Of a stretch of DNA of 27,084 nucleotides, positions 15,056-22,799 are shown piece after piece. Within the stretch, counting starts at the first letter, position 1. Every line of letters begins with the position of its first letter. The DNA is from CAZYAK01 sp964645935. Its GTDB lineage: Bacteria; Patescibacteriota; Gracilibacteria; Peribacterales; Peribacteraceae. A program made the translations under genes and the position numbers. The stretch spans positions 1-27,084 of the forward strand of contig CAZYAK010000014.1 in NCBI GenBank assembly GCA_964645935.1, in the 5' to 3' direction. The notes beneath the pieces were generated by a model that made no database searches, was not told the DNA's origin, and saw only the letters and a program-made list of their open reading frames with translations.

Positions 15056-15457
15056 TTAGCGGGCCGGAGTCGGCGTGGGTGTCGGAGCTGGTGCGGCGGG
15101 CACTGAGGAGACGGCGGCCTTGGCGGGCGTGGATGACGCCGGCTTGGCCGGGACATCGTCCGGGCGACCGGGCAGCGTGAGGCCGTAGTTGAGGAGACAC
15201 TTCTGCAGGAACGAATCGTAGTCTGAGCGAAGGTACATGTTCTTGGCGATAAGCTCCTCATAGGCTTTGCCCTTGTCAGTTCCCTTCGCAATCTGCGCCT
15301 TGGACTTCAGCAAGACGCGGGCATCCGATGAGGACGAACGCGCGCAAGCGCGATACAGGCGAACAGGACGGATCTCGTACCAGTAGAACAGGAACACGGC
15401 CACCGCCGCGAGGGAGATCACCCATTTGTACTTTTTGGCGGTGCGCAGGAGGTCCAT
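15056..15457 (-). CDS. Small single-pass membrane protein, unknown function
   Basis: A 133-aa protein. A basic N-terminus (MDLLRTAKKYKW) precedes one membrane span (about 13-30, VISLAAVAVFLFYWY), then a soluble part of about 70 residues with two Cys (YRACARSSSS and LQKCLLNYGL), then a Pro/Ala/Thr-rich low-complexity tail (about 100-133, ending PTPTPTPAR). The topology suggests a short anchor with an exterior domain. I do not recognise the family. It has its own promoter and terminator, so it is a single-gene unit between the two solenoid genes. The location suggests a role in assembly of the surface structure, but nothing in the sequence shows this. The ATG at 15457 is chosen because the upstream extension contains the promoter. 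Confidence 0.75.
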   Translation of the reverse strand: MDLLRTAKKYKWVISLAAVAVFLFYWYEIRPVRLYRACARSSSSDARVLLKSKAQIAKGTDKGKAYEELIAKNMYLRSDYDSFLQKCLLNYGLTLPGRPDDVPAKPASSTPAKAAVSSVPAAPAPTPTPTPAR

Positions 15458-15491
15458 GGCTGAGGGGAAAGGGATGAGTACCAAGCGCGCG

Positions 15492-15520
15492 AGCGTATCG
15501 TCGGATCCGCCTGCTGTCAA
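15492..15520 (-). promoter_or_regulatory. Promoter of the 133-aa membrane protein gene
   Basis: On the minus strand a perfect TTGACA (15520-15515), a 17-bp spacer and TACGCT (15497-15492). A pyrimidine-rich leader of about 27 nt follows. Confidence 0.5.
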
Positions 15521-15544
15521 ACCACTACCGGCGCTCGCGCCTTA

Positions 15545-15576
15545 CGAAAAGAAGGGGCCGAAGCCCCTTCTTTTCG
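15545..15576. terminator. Strong terminator hairpin after the 1549-aa gene
   Basis: A perfect 13-bp stem (CGAAAAGAAGGGG / CCCCTTCTTTTCG) around a 6-nt loop (CCGAAG), 17 nt beyond the stop of the large gene. The T-rich arms make it usable from both sides. Confidence 0.88.
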
Positions 15577-15593
15577 TTTTGCGACGCGGTGGA

Positions 15594-18500
15594 TCAGTTC
15601 TTGGTCTGAGTGATCACCGTGTTGCTCGTGGAACCACCCGTGATGGTGAAGTTCGAGACGGTGAAGGAACCGCCCGTCACGTTCGCAGCCTGGTTGGCGA
15701 CACCGCCAGCCGTCTGGTCGACAGCCGTCGTCGTGTCGGCCGTCGTGTTCTGGCTACCACCCATCGTGGTGCTCGCGGCCGTCGTGCCATCAGCAGTCTG
15801 ATTGGCTCCGCCGGGGCCATCGGCATCCTGGACGACCTCGTTGGTCGCTTCGGAGGTGCCGTTAACCTCCTGGTTGGAGATGGCAATGGCGCCCTGGTCG
15901 ACCGTGGCGCCCTGACCACAGACCGCGCTGTTGCAGTCCTGGTTCAGAGTGACGTTGCTGCCGGCCTCGTTGTTCTGGCCGGCGGCAAGGGTCGTGTTGG
16001 ACTCCGCATCCATGTCCGCATCCTGGTTGGCACCGCCCGTACCGTCAGCCAACTGCTCGACGGAGCTGTCGGCCTCGGACTCGGCGTTCACCTCCTGGTT
16101 CGCGGCAGCGACCGCGCCGGAAGTGATGAAGGCACCCTGGGCGCAAACCGAACCCGTGCAACCCTGGTCCACCGTCACGTTGTCGAAGGCGAGGTTGTTC
16201 TGGGCCGCGGCCGCAGTGGCCTCGGAATCGGTCGTGCCCGTGGCGTTCTGGTTGGCGCCACCGTCACCGTCCGCATCCTGGACGATGTCCGTGTTGGCGT
16301 CGCTGTCCGCACTGACGTCCTGGTCGGCGGCAGCAACGGCAGCGGTGTCGGAGATTACAGCCTGGGCGCAGACGAGCGCGTTGCACTCCTCTTCGATGAC
16401 CACGTTGTTCTCGGCGACGTTGTTCTGTTCGCCCAGAGCCGCGGCTCCAGAGGTCGTCGTGGCGTCCATGTCCTGGTTGGCACCGCCGTTTCCGTCAGCC
16501 GTCTGGGTGCCGGTCGTTTCGGCATCGGACGTGGCTTCCACGTCCTGCTCGGCCGTGGCCGCAGCGATGGCGCTGAGGTCAACGAGCTGAGCGCACACGA
16601 GACCGGCGCAGACCTTCGTCACGCCGATGGTGTTCGTGGCACCGTTGTTCTGGGAGCCCAGGGCAGCGCTCTCAGCGAGCGTGCCCGTCGTGGCACCCTG
16701 GTTGGAACCGCCGTCGCCATCGGAAGCCTGCGAGAGGTCCGTGGTGGCATCGGCGTCAGCGTCGATGTCCTGGTCCGCATCGGAAGCGGCAATGACATCG
16801 ATCGTGGAAGCGTCGGCGCAGACGGGACCGTCGCACGTCGTGTCGATGTCGACGACGTTCGCGGCACCCGCGTTCTGCTCGCCCACCACCAAGTCGGTGG
16901 CGGCCGTCTCGGCCTCGGCGGACTGGTTGGCCATCTCGCCATCGTTGTCCTGCCCGATCGAGTTCTCGGCCGTGGCGGAGCCATCAAGCTCCTGCTCGGC
17001 GTTGGCCTCAGCATCCATGTCGGCGTCGACAAGGGTGTTGCTGGAACCGTTGCCTGCATCCGTGGTAACCGCAAGCGCGTTGCCGGCGGTAACCGTCTGG
17101 GAACCCAGTACGACATCCTGAGCAACCGCAGCGGAGGCAGCGTCCTGGTTGGCGTCCTCGCCGTCGTTCTCCTGAGTGACGGTGCTGATCGCCTCGGCCT
17201 CACCGGTCATGTCCGTGTCGCCGTTGGCGACTGCGTCCATCTCGGTGTCGACCGCAACGTTGGCGTTGCCGTCACCGGCATCCATGTCGATCGCAGCGGC
17301 GTTGCCGGAGAAGACCACCTGGGTACCGAGGACTCCGTCCACCGCGACGGCGGCGGACTCGGCGTCCTGGTTGGCGTCCTCGCCGTCATTGGTCTGCTCG
17401 ATCGTGCTCTCGGCCGTGGCGGGACCCTCGAGCGACATCGTCGCGTCGGTGTCCGCGTCCAGGGAAAGATCGACGTTGCCATTGAAGTTGCCGTCATCGT
17501 TCTCGACAGAGACGTCCGCGGTGTTCACACCGAAGGCCGTCTGCGCGCCGAAGACCGAGTCCTGCGCCACAGCGGCGGAGGCAGCAGCCTGGTTGGCGTT
17601 CATGCCGTCGTTGTCCTGCGAGACCTCGCTGACGGAGGCCGACTCGCCGGTGACGTCCATGTCCGCATCCACATCCGCCTCAAGATCGGCGTCGACATCC
17701 GCGTTGGCGGAGCCGTCGTCGTTCTCGATGGCCATGGCGACACCGTTGGTGCCGATGACCGTCTGGATGCCACCAGCCGCATCGAGGGCGACCGCGGCGG
17801 ACTCAGCGCCCTGGTTGGCGTTGATACCGTCGTTCTCCTGGGACACCTCGTTGGAGGAATCCGCAGAGCTCTCGACAGAGAGTTCGCCGTCCATGTCCAT
17901 CTCGAGGTCGGCGTCGAGAGCTCCATTGAAGGAACCGTCGTCGTTCTCGATGGACATCTCGGCCGCGTTCACGCCGAGCATGGTCTGAGCACCCAGGGCC
18001 TGGGAGCCCGCGAGGGACTCGACAGAGGCGCCCTGGTTCGCGTTGGTGCCGTCGTTCTCCTGGGACACTCCGTTGCCGGAAGTGGCCTCGGCGGAGACGT
18101 CCGCTTCACCATCCATGTCGTTGTTCATGTCGACGTCCTGCTCCGCATTGAGCGATCCGTCGTCATTCACCATGGAGGCTCCGGCGGCGTTGATGCCGAC
18201 GAGCGTCTGGCCCGCGAGCACACCGCTCACCGCGGCGGAACCGGCCTCGACACCCTGGTTGGCGTTGGTGCCGTCGTTCTCCTGGGACACACCCTGACCG
18301 GAGACCGCACTGCCCGACGCATCGAGCTCGCCGTCCACGTCGGAGTCGAGATCCCCGTTGAAGTCCATGTTGGCGGAGCCATCATCGTTCTCCATCACGG
18401 AGGTGACGATGTTGGTGCCCGTCACACCCTGGAGGGCGAGGACCTGGTCCTCAGCGGAGGACTCCGTGTCGATCTCCTGGTTGGCGTTGGTGCCGTCGTT

Positions 18501-20243
18501 CTCCTGACCGAGGAGGACGAGGGAGGCAGCCGTACCCGCGACATCGGCATCACCGCTCGCGTCGGACTCGGCGTCGGCGGTGAAGTCCATGTTGGCCGGG
18601 CCGTCGTCGTTCGTCATGGTGTTCGACGCGGTGTTGGCCGCCGCGACGCTCTGCACACCCGCGACCGTGTCGGAGGCGCCGGAGACGTTGGACAGCTGCT
18701 GGTTGGCGTTGGTGCCGTCGTTGCTCTGACCCGCGAGGACAATCGACAGGGCCGGACCGGTCACGGTCAGGTCACCCTCGACATCGGCCTCGAGCGTGGC
18801 ATCGGCCATCTGGTTGGCGGGGCCATCGGCCTCCATCTCGGAGGTGAAGGCGTTGACGCCGGCAATACCCTGCACACCGGACGTGGCGTCCACAGCGAAC
18901 GCCGCGTTGTCGATCTCCTGGTTGGCGCTGGTGCCGTCATTCTCCTGACCGAGGACATTGAAGGCGAGGGCGTCGCCGGTCACCTCGGAGTCCGCATCGG
19001 CCTCAACGGAGAGGTCCGCGACGAGATCCTGGTTGGCCGTGCCATCCACATCCATGGACGAATCCACGATGTTGGCGACAAGGGCGGCCTGGACCGCAGC
19101 GACCTGGTCCGCAGCGACCGACTCGTTGGCGATCTGTTGGTTGGCAGCCGTGCCGTTGTTGGACTGGCCAATGAGGTTGACGTCCGCGGCAGCGCTCTCG
19201 GCCGTCTGATCGGCGTTGAGCTCGGAGTCCGCGTTGACCTCAGCCGCCTGGTTGGCGGTGCCGTCGCCCTCCTGTTCGAGGACGATCTCGGTCAGACCGA
19301 GGAGTTCCTGACCGGCGAAGATAACGGAGAGGGCAGCGGAGCCGTTGTCAACCTCCTGGTTGCCCGCGCCGTTGGTCGACTGGCCGATGACGTTCAAGCC
19401 AGCGGCCGAGCCGGTGACATCCTGGGTGCCATCGATGACACCCGTGACGTCCGCGACCGCGTCCTGGTTGCACGTATCACCGCAGTCCTGGGTCACCGCG
19501 ACGTCGATCCCGTTCAGGATCTCCTGAGCGGCGACGACAACGTCGAGCACCCCGGTGTCGTTGGCGACAGCCTGGTTGCCCGTGCCGCCGATGTCCTGCG
19601 TGAGCACGACGATCCCCAGCGCGTCGCTGGCGACAGTCTGCTCGACGTCGGACACGCCCTCAGCCACCACGTCGGCGAGCTGGTTGGACTGGTCGGCATC
19701 GGTCGTCTGATCCACGTCGATGTCGGTCGTGGTCTCGACACCAAGGATGGAGCCGACAAGGCCGGCGACTTCCGCCTCGGAATCAATGGCCTGGTTGCCC
19801 ACGCCACCGATCTCCTGATCGACGGTCGTCGTGCCCTCGGCAGACGCACCCACTTCCAGTGCGACATCCGAGAGCGTGTCGGCCTCGACCATGCCATCCT
19901 GGTTGGACTGGATGGCGCCCGTGTCGTCCTGCGTGCCGACGACGGTGTTATCCGTCACGACGTTGCCGGAGACGTCGGAAGCGAGCAGGGCGCTCGTATC
20001 CGCATCCGCGAGCTGGTTGCCCACTCCGGGAACCATCTGATTGATAAGCGTGTCGTCCGTGCTGCCCGTGGTTACGGAAGCACCGATAATCGTGTTAGCC
20101 GTGGAAAGGAAATTGAACGCGGCGTTCGAGGCGAACGCGCGCGCACCGCTAAGCCAAAGCACCATGGTGGCAATGACTGCAGCGGAGATCGTCGCCCGGG
20201 AGGGGAGCGACAATCCCGGTCTCTTTCTCTGAGTCCTGGGCAT
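15594..20243 (-). CDS. Giant acidic secreted solenoid protein with ~40 repeats of 37 residues
   Basis: A 1549-aa protein. After a basic start and signal peptide (about 1-40, ISAAVIATMVLWLSGARAFA) it is repeats to the end, alternating two 37-residue halves. One half carries V-x-Q-END-G-x-NANQ; the other, in the middle of the protein, carries ENDDGSxN followed by alternating Asp/acidic residues. The double unit is 74 residues in the middle zone and 75 in the last third (about 1135-1549), where the NDDG turn is replaced by C-x3-V-C (CDGPVC, CAGLVC, CNALVC, CTGSVC, CNSAVC). One more Cys pair (DCGDTC) lies near the N-terminus. Lys and Arg are nearly absent after the signal peptide, so the protein is extremely acidic. 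The spacing of V, Q and N residues suggests a beta-solenoid; the Asp/Gly turns suggest calcium. No anchor or LamG domain is present. It is a likely fibre or matrix subunit, by inference. Confidence 0.9.
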   Translation of the reverse strand: MPRTQRKRPGLSLPSRATISAAVIATMVLWLSGARAFASNAAFNFLSTANTIIGASVTTGSTDDTLINQMVPGVGNQLADADTSALLASDVSGNVVTDNTVVGTQDDTGAIQSNQDGMVEADTLSDVALEVGASAEGTTTVDQEIGGVGNQAIDSEAEVAGLVGSILGVETTTDIDVDQTTDADQSNQLADVVAEGVSDVEQTVASDALGIVVLTQDIGGTGNQAVANDTGVLDVVVAAQEILNGIDVAVTQDCGDTCNQDAVADVTGVIDGTQDVTGSAAGLNVIGQSTNGAGNQEVDNGSAALSVIFAGQELLGLTEIVLEQEGDGTANQAAEVNADSELNADQTAESAAADVNLIGQSNNGTAANQQIANESVAADQVAAVQAALVANIVDSSMDVDGTANQDLVADLSVEADADSEVTGDALAFNVLGQENDGTSANQEIDNAAFAVDATSGVQGIAGVNAFTSEMEADGPANQMADATLEADVEGDLTVTGPALSIVLAGQSNDGTNANQQLSNVSGASDTVAGVQSVAAANTASNTMTNDDGPANMDFTADAESDASGDADVAGTAASLVLLGQENDGTNANQEIDTESSAEDQVLALQGVTGTNIVTSVMENDDGSANMDFNGDLDSDVDGELDASGSAVSGQGVSQENDGTNANQGVEAGSAAVSGVLAGQTLVGINAAGASMVNDDGSLNAEQDVDMNNDMDGEADVSAEATSGNGVSQENDGTNANQGASVESLAGSQALGAQTMLGVNAAEMSIENDDGSFNGALDADLEMDMDGELSVESSADSSNEVSQENDGINANQGAESAAVALDAAGGIQTVIGTNGVAMAIENDDGSANADVDADLEADVDADMDVTGESASVSEVSQDNDGMNANQAAASAAVAQDSVFGAQTAFGVNTADVSVENDDGNFNGNVDLSLDADTDATMSLEGPATAESTIEQTNDGEDANQDAESAAVAVDGVLGTQVVFSGNAAAIDMDAGDGNANVAVDTEMDAVANGDTDMTGEAEAISTVTQENDGEDANQDAASAAVAQDVVLGSQTVTAGNALAVTTDAGNGSSNTLVDADMDAEANAEQELDGSATAENSIGQDNDGEMANQSAEAETAATDLVVGEQNAGAANVVDIDTTCDGPVCADASTIDVIAASDADQDIDADADATTDLSQASDGDGGSNQGATTGTLAESAALGSQNNGATNTIGVTKVCAGLVCAQLVDLSAIAAATAEQDVEATSDAETTGTQTADGNGGANQDMDATTTSGAAALGEQNNVAENNVVIEEECNALVCAQAVISDTAAVAAADQDVSADSDANTDIVQDADGDGGANQNATGTTDSEATAAAAQNNLAFDNVTVDQGCTGSVCAQGAFITSGAVAAANQEVNAESEADSSVEQLADGTGGANQDADMDAESNTTLAAGQNNEAGSNVTLNQDCNSAVCGQGATVDQGAIAISNQEVNGTSEATNEVVQDADGPGGANQTADGTTAASTTMGGSQNTTADTTTAVDQTAGGVANQAANVTGGSFTVSNFTITGGSTSNTVITQTKN
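15640..20130 (-). repeat. Tandem coding repeats, 222-225 bp period
   Basis: The repeat period is 225 bp across roughly 15600-16840, read from the regularly spaced Cys codon pairs near 16835, 16610, 16385, 16160 and 15935. It is 222 bp across roughly 16840-18700. Copies are diverged at DNA level, so this is an old protein repeat rather than a recent DNA expansion. Confidence 0.85.
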
Positions 20244-20271
20244 ACGCAATATGGGAAGAAAAATTAAGTGA

Positions 20272-20300
20272 TCTATAGACGCCATCGCGTTCGGTGGCAT
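20272..20300 (-). promoter_or_regulatory. Candidate promoter of the 1549-aa gene
   Basis: On the minus strand ATGCCA (20300-20295), a 17-bp spacer and TATAGA (20277-20272), about 28 nt before the ATG. The surrounding 170 nt are much more AT-rich than the rest of the window. Confidence 0.4.
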
Positions 20301-20328
20301 TACACATCCGAGGTTGCACCTACCGAGT

Positions 20329-20346
20329 GGATGTACTGGGATGTAC
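20329..20346 (-). promoter_or_regulatory. Direct repeat GTACATCC x2, possible operator
   Basis: Two copies of GTACATCC (minus strand) lie 10 bp apart start to start, about one helical turn, roughly 65-80 nt upstream of the predicted transcript start of the 1549-aa gene. A related GTACAT occurs further upstream (around 20372). Activator binding is possible but unproven. Confidence 0.35.
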
Positions 20347-20417
20347 GAACATTTTTTTTATTCGCATCTGAGTACATTCTGTGTTCATTTTTTTGCCGTC
20401 TCTCTGAGCAAAAACTT

Positions 20418-21029
20418 CTATGTATTATTCTTGTGTTCAATGACTACCATGTTCTTTTTTCGCTTGCGTGCCTGGGTGCGAACTCCGAGTTTCCGCATCA
20501 GCTCACGGACAATACGGTGAATCTTGACGGAAACAGTGTTCGGTGCGATGCCAGTAGCTTTGGCGATGTCGGTCGTGCGAAGTCCCTCCACATACCGCAT
20601 GGTCAGCAGGTCATATTCTTTGGAATCTGTCAGGTGCAGCATGGTTTTCCACATGTCCACGTTGCGACGCAGCTCGTCGGTGTCGTCCCGGCCGGGATCG
20701 AACCCCATCTCCTGGAGGGCGTCTAAAGACACCTCGTGCTGGCGCTTGCACTTCCGGGCGTAGTCCACGATGAGGTTGTTGAGCACCTTGTAGAGGAAGG
20801 TCTTCATGGAATCGACCTGTTTCCCCTGCTGCAAGTACTCCCAAGTACGCACGAAGGCGTCCTGGACGAGCTCACGGGCCACTTCGGGGTCCGAGACGTG
20901 CTGCCGGCAATGCCAGAACAATCCTGACGCGCTCTTCTCATAGACCGCGATGAACTGCTCGACAGATGAAGGGGAGGGCGTGACCACAAAAAAGGGGCTC
21001 ATCGTACCAAGCGTGCCGCGTTTGCCCAT
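20418..21029 (-). CDS. RNA polymerase sigma factor, ECF subfamily (sigma-70 region 2/4)
   Basis: A 203-aa protein. Region 2 is visible (about 20-90: FWHCRQHVSDPEVARELVQD, AFVRTWEYLQ, FLYKVLNNLIVDYARK), with the DPEVARELVQDAFVR helix and the R/K-rich stretch after LIVDYAR. Region 4 follows at about 130-190 (LLTMRYVEGLRTTDIAKATG, IAPNTVSVKIHRIVREL), the helix-turn-helix that reads the -35. A basic tail (QARKRKKN) ends it. ECF sigmas direct RNA polymerase to a small regulon, often for envelope functions, and are commonly held by a membrane anti-sigma. No anti-sigma gene is adjacent. The giant solenoid gene lies 174 nt downstream on the same strand and the protease is divergent. The start is uncertain: ATG 21029 is used, ATG 21002 is possible. 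Confidence 0.93.
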   Translation of the reverse strand: MGKRGTLGTMSPFFVVTPSPSSVEQFIAVYEKSASGLFWHCRQHVSDPEVARELVQDAFVRTWEYLQQGKQVDSMKTFLYKVLNNLIVDYARKCKRQHEVSLDALQEMGFDPGRDDTDELRRNVDMWKTMLHLTDSKEYDLLTMRYVEGLRTTDIAKATGIAPNTVSVKIHRIVRELMRKLGVRTQARKRKKNMVVIEHKNNT

Positions 21030-21255
21030 GGTCACGCGCACGACTGTCTACAGCCCGAATCTGTGTGGGCCTTTGGCTCGACTCCCTCAGCAGAAGTCCT
21101 GATTAGACCCTTGCGAAAACAGTACTACGGCTCGCCAGAACAGAGAATGGTGCAAGACATTCCCCTGTCATGCATATCGGAAACGCACCAGATTTCTCTG
21201 GCTGCGGATCCGCAACCTGCGCATCATGTCCGCCTCCCCTCCCCCCCCCGCTCCC

Positions 21256-22503
21256 ATGCGACGACGAGGAACATTCCTGGCAGTTGGTATCGGCCTACTG
21301 CTCCTGCTCTGCTTCTCCATGCTGTCGCCCGTCTTGGCTGGCAGCTTGCCCGTGCTCACGCTGCCCGCCGGGGCAACGGCGATCCCGGGGCAATACATCG
21401 TCCTCCTCAAGGAAGATGCCACTGTCTCCGTAAGGGACCTACTGGCACAGCAACACCTGCCTGCTCTACACACGTTCGAGCGCGTGAAGGGCTTCACGGC
21501 GATCCTGGACGCATCTGCGTTAGACCGTCTGCGCAAGAACGCCCACGTAGCGCTGGTAGAGCAGGATCAGATGGTATGGGCCTTCCGCACCCCGGCCCAG
21601 ACGACGCCCACAGGTGTGGATCGAGCGGAGGCGGACCTCAGCGCTACGGCCCAAATCGACAAGATCGATCGTCGCGTGGACGCAGACATCGCCATTGTCG
21701 ACACGGGCGTGGACGCGCGGCATCCCGATCTCAACGTGGTTTCCTCCGTAAACTTCTCGTCGGACCTCTCGTCCAGCGACCGCAACGGCCACGGTTCGCA
21801 CGTCGCCGGAACCGCGGCCGCCTTGGATAACGGCATCGGCGCCGTGGGCGTGGCCCCGGGCGCGCGCATCTGGTCCGTGAAGGTGCTGGACCGGCGCGGC
21901 AGCGGCTCCATGAGCGCCATCATCAGAGGTGTGGACTACATCACGTCTAAGGCCTCGCAGATCGAAGTGGCCAACATGAGCCTGGGCTGCAACTGCGCCA
22001 GCGCCGCATTGGACGCCGCCATCAGCCGCTCCGTGGCGGCAGGTGTCGTGTACGCGGTAGCCGCGGGCAATGACGGCAGGGACGCCACCACCTACTCCCC
22101 CGCCAACCACCCTCAGGTCATCACGGTCTCGGCCGTGGCGGACTTCAACGGCTTGCCGGGCGGCGGTGCCACGTCCACGTGCTACGCCGACAAGGACGAT
22201 ACCTTTGCCAACTTCAGTAACTTCGGCGGCCCCGTGGACATCGCGGCGCCGGGAGTCTGCATCTTCTCCACCTGGCAAAGCGGTGACTACGCCACCATTA
22301 GCGGCACAAGCATGGCCTCGCCACACGTGGCCGGTGCCGTGGCGCTGTATCTGTCATCGCGCTCCAAGCCCGTGGACGCCGCAGGCGTGGCTGACGTGCG
22401 CGACGCGCTGGTGCTGGCCGGCACCTCTCAATCCGCCGCGGACGGCTTTACGGAGGATCGCGACCTGTTCAGCGAACCGCTCCTCAATGTGTCGGGCCTG
22501 TAA
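21256..22503 (+). CDS. Secreted subtilisin-like serine protease (S8, proteinase K type)
   Basis: A 415-aa protein. Signal peptide about 1-28 (LLLLLCFSMLSPVLAG). An inhibitor I9-type propeptide occupies about 45-105 (GQYIVLLKED to ALVEQDQM). The peptidase domain carries the catalytic triad D149 (IAIVDTGVD), H179 (NGHGSHVAGT) and S352 (GTSMASPHVAGA), plus the oxyanion Asn N272 (AAGNDGRDA). Four Cys (GCNC, STCYAD, GVCIF) may form disulfides. The enzyme should be exported as a zymogen and free itself of its propeptide. It lies next to and divergent from the sigma factor and between the large surface genes, so it could process surface proteins or degrade external protein. ATG 21256 is preferred to ATG 21226 because the longer form only adds a Pro-rich stretch before the signal peptide. 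Confidence 0.95.
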   Translation: MRRRGTFLAVGIGLLLLLCFSMLSPVLAGSLPVLTLPAGATAIPGQYIVLLKEDATVSVRDLLAQQHLPALHTFERVKGFTAILDASALDRLRKNAHVALVEQDQMVWAFRTPAQTTPTGVDRAEADLSATAQIDKIDRRVDADIAIVDTGVDARHPDLNVVSSVNFSSDLSSSDRNGHGSHVAGTAAALDNGIGAVGVAPGARIWSVKVLDRRGSGSMSAIIRGVDYITSKASQIEVANMSLGCNCASAALDAAISRSVAAGVVYAVAAGNDGRDATTYSPANHPQVITVSAVADFNGLPGGGATSTCYADKDDTFANFSNFGGPVDIAAPGVCIFSTWQSGDYATISGTSMASPHVAGAVALYLSSRSKPVDAAGVADVRDALVLAGTSQSAADGFTEDRDLFSEPLLNVSGL

Positions 22504-22528
22504 GGCTCCCCTTTCCCGTACCGACGAA

Positions 22529-22556
22529 ACACTGTTCTCCACCCGGAGGACAGTGT
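22529..22556 (+). terminator. Hairpin after the S8 protease gene
   Basis: A 12-bp stem (ACACTGTTCTCC / GGAGGACAGTGT, one G-U pair) with loop ACCC, 26 nt after the stop. It lacks a T-run on the plus strand. The rest of 22557-22747 holds nothing I can support. Confidence 0.6.
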
Positions 22557-22747
22557 CGCACGGTCTGGATACGAAGCATGCGTCTCTGCCGGAACGGCAG
22601 GTGACAACCCTGCAGCGATTCTCGTACACAATAAGGAGCCGTATTCTCTACGGACACCTTCCCTGCTGTTTAGCGGACGAGGATGCGGAGTCTCTGATGT
22701 TCCCGGTGCCAAGCTCTCCGTCTTCCACGATCTGGATCCTCACCGAA

Positions 22748-22772
22748 GCAGCCCCGGCATAGCCGGGGCTGC
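22748..22772 (-). terminator. Hairpin downstream of the 998-aa gene
   Basis: A perfect 11-bp GC-rich stem (GCAGCCCCGGC / GCCGGGGCTGC) with a 3-nt loop, 27 nt beyond the minus-strand stop. There is no proper T-run on either side. Confidence 0.65.
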
Positions 22773-22799
22773 GTGTGTGGGGCCGATGCCTTCAGTGCT

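Noticed and set aside
15640..20130. Regular ~222-225 bp repeats considered as a CRISPR-like or satellite array
   Set aside because: The period is far too long for CRISPR, there are no unique spacers, and the repeats are conserved at protein level in one open frame.
15426..20267. A 1613-codon open frame on the plus strand covering the giant gene
   Set aside because: It is codon-aligned with the real gene on the minus strand. Stops there would need TTA, CTA or TCA in the sense gene, and these Leu/Ser codons are avoided in this GC-rich genome. The translated product is low complexity with no signal peptide or domain, whereas the minus frame has signal peptide, repeats, promoter and terminator.
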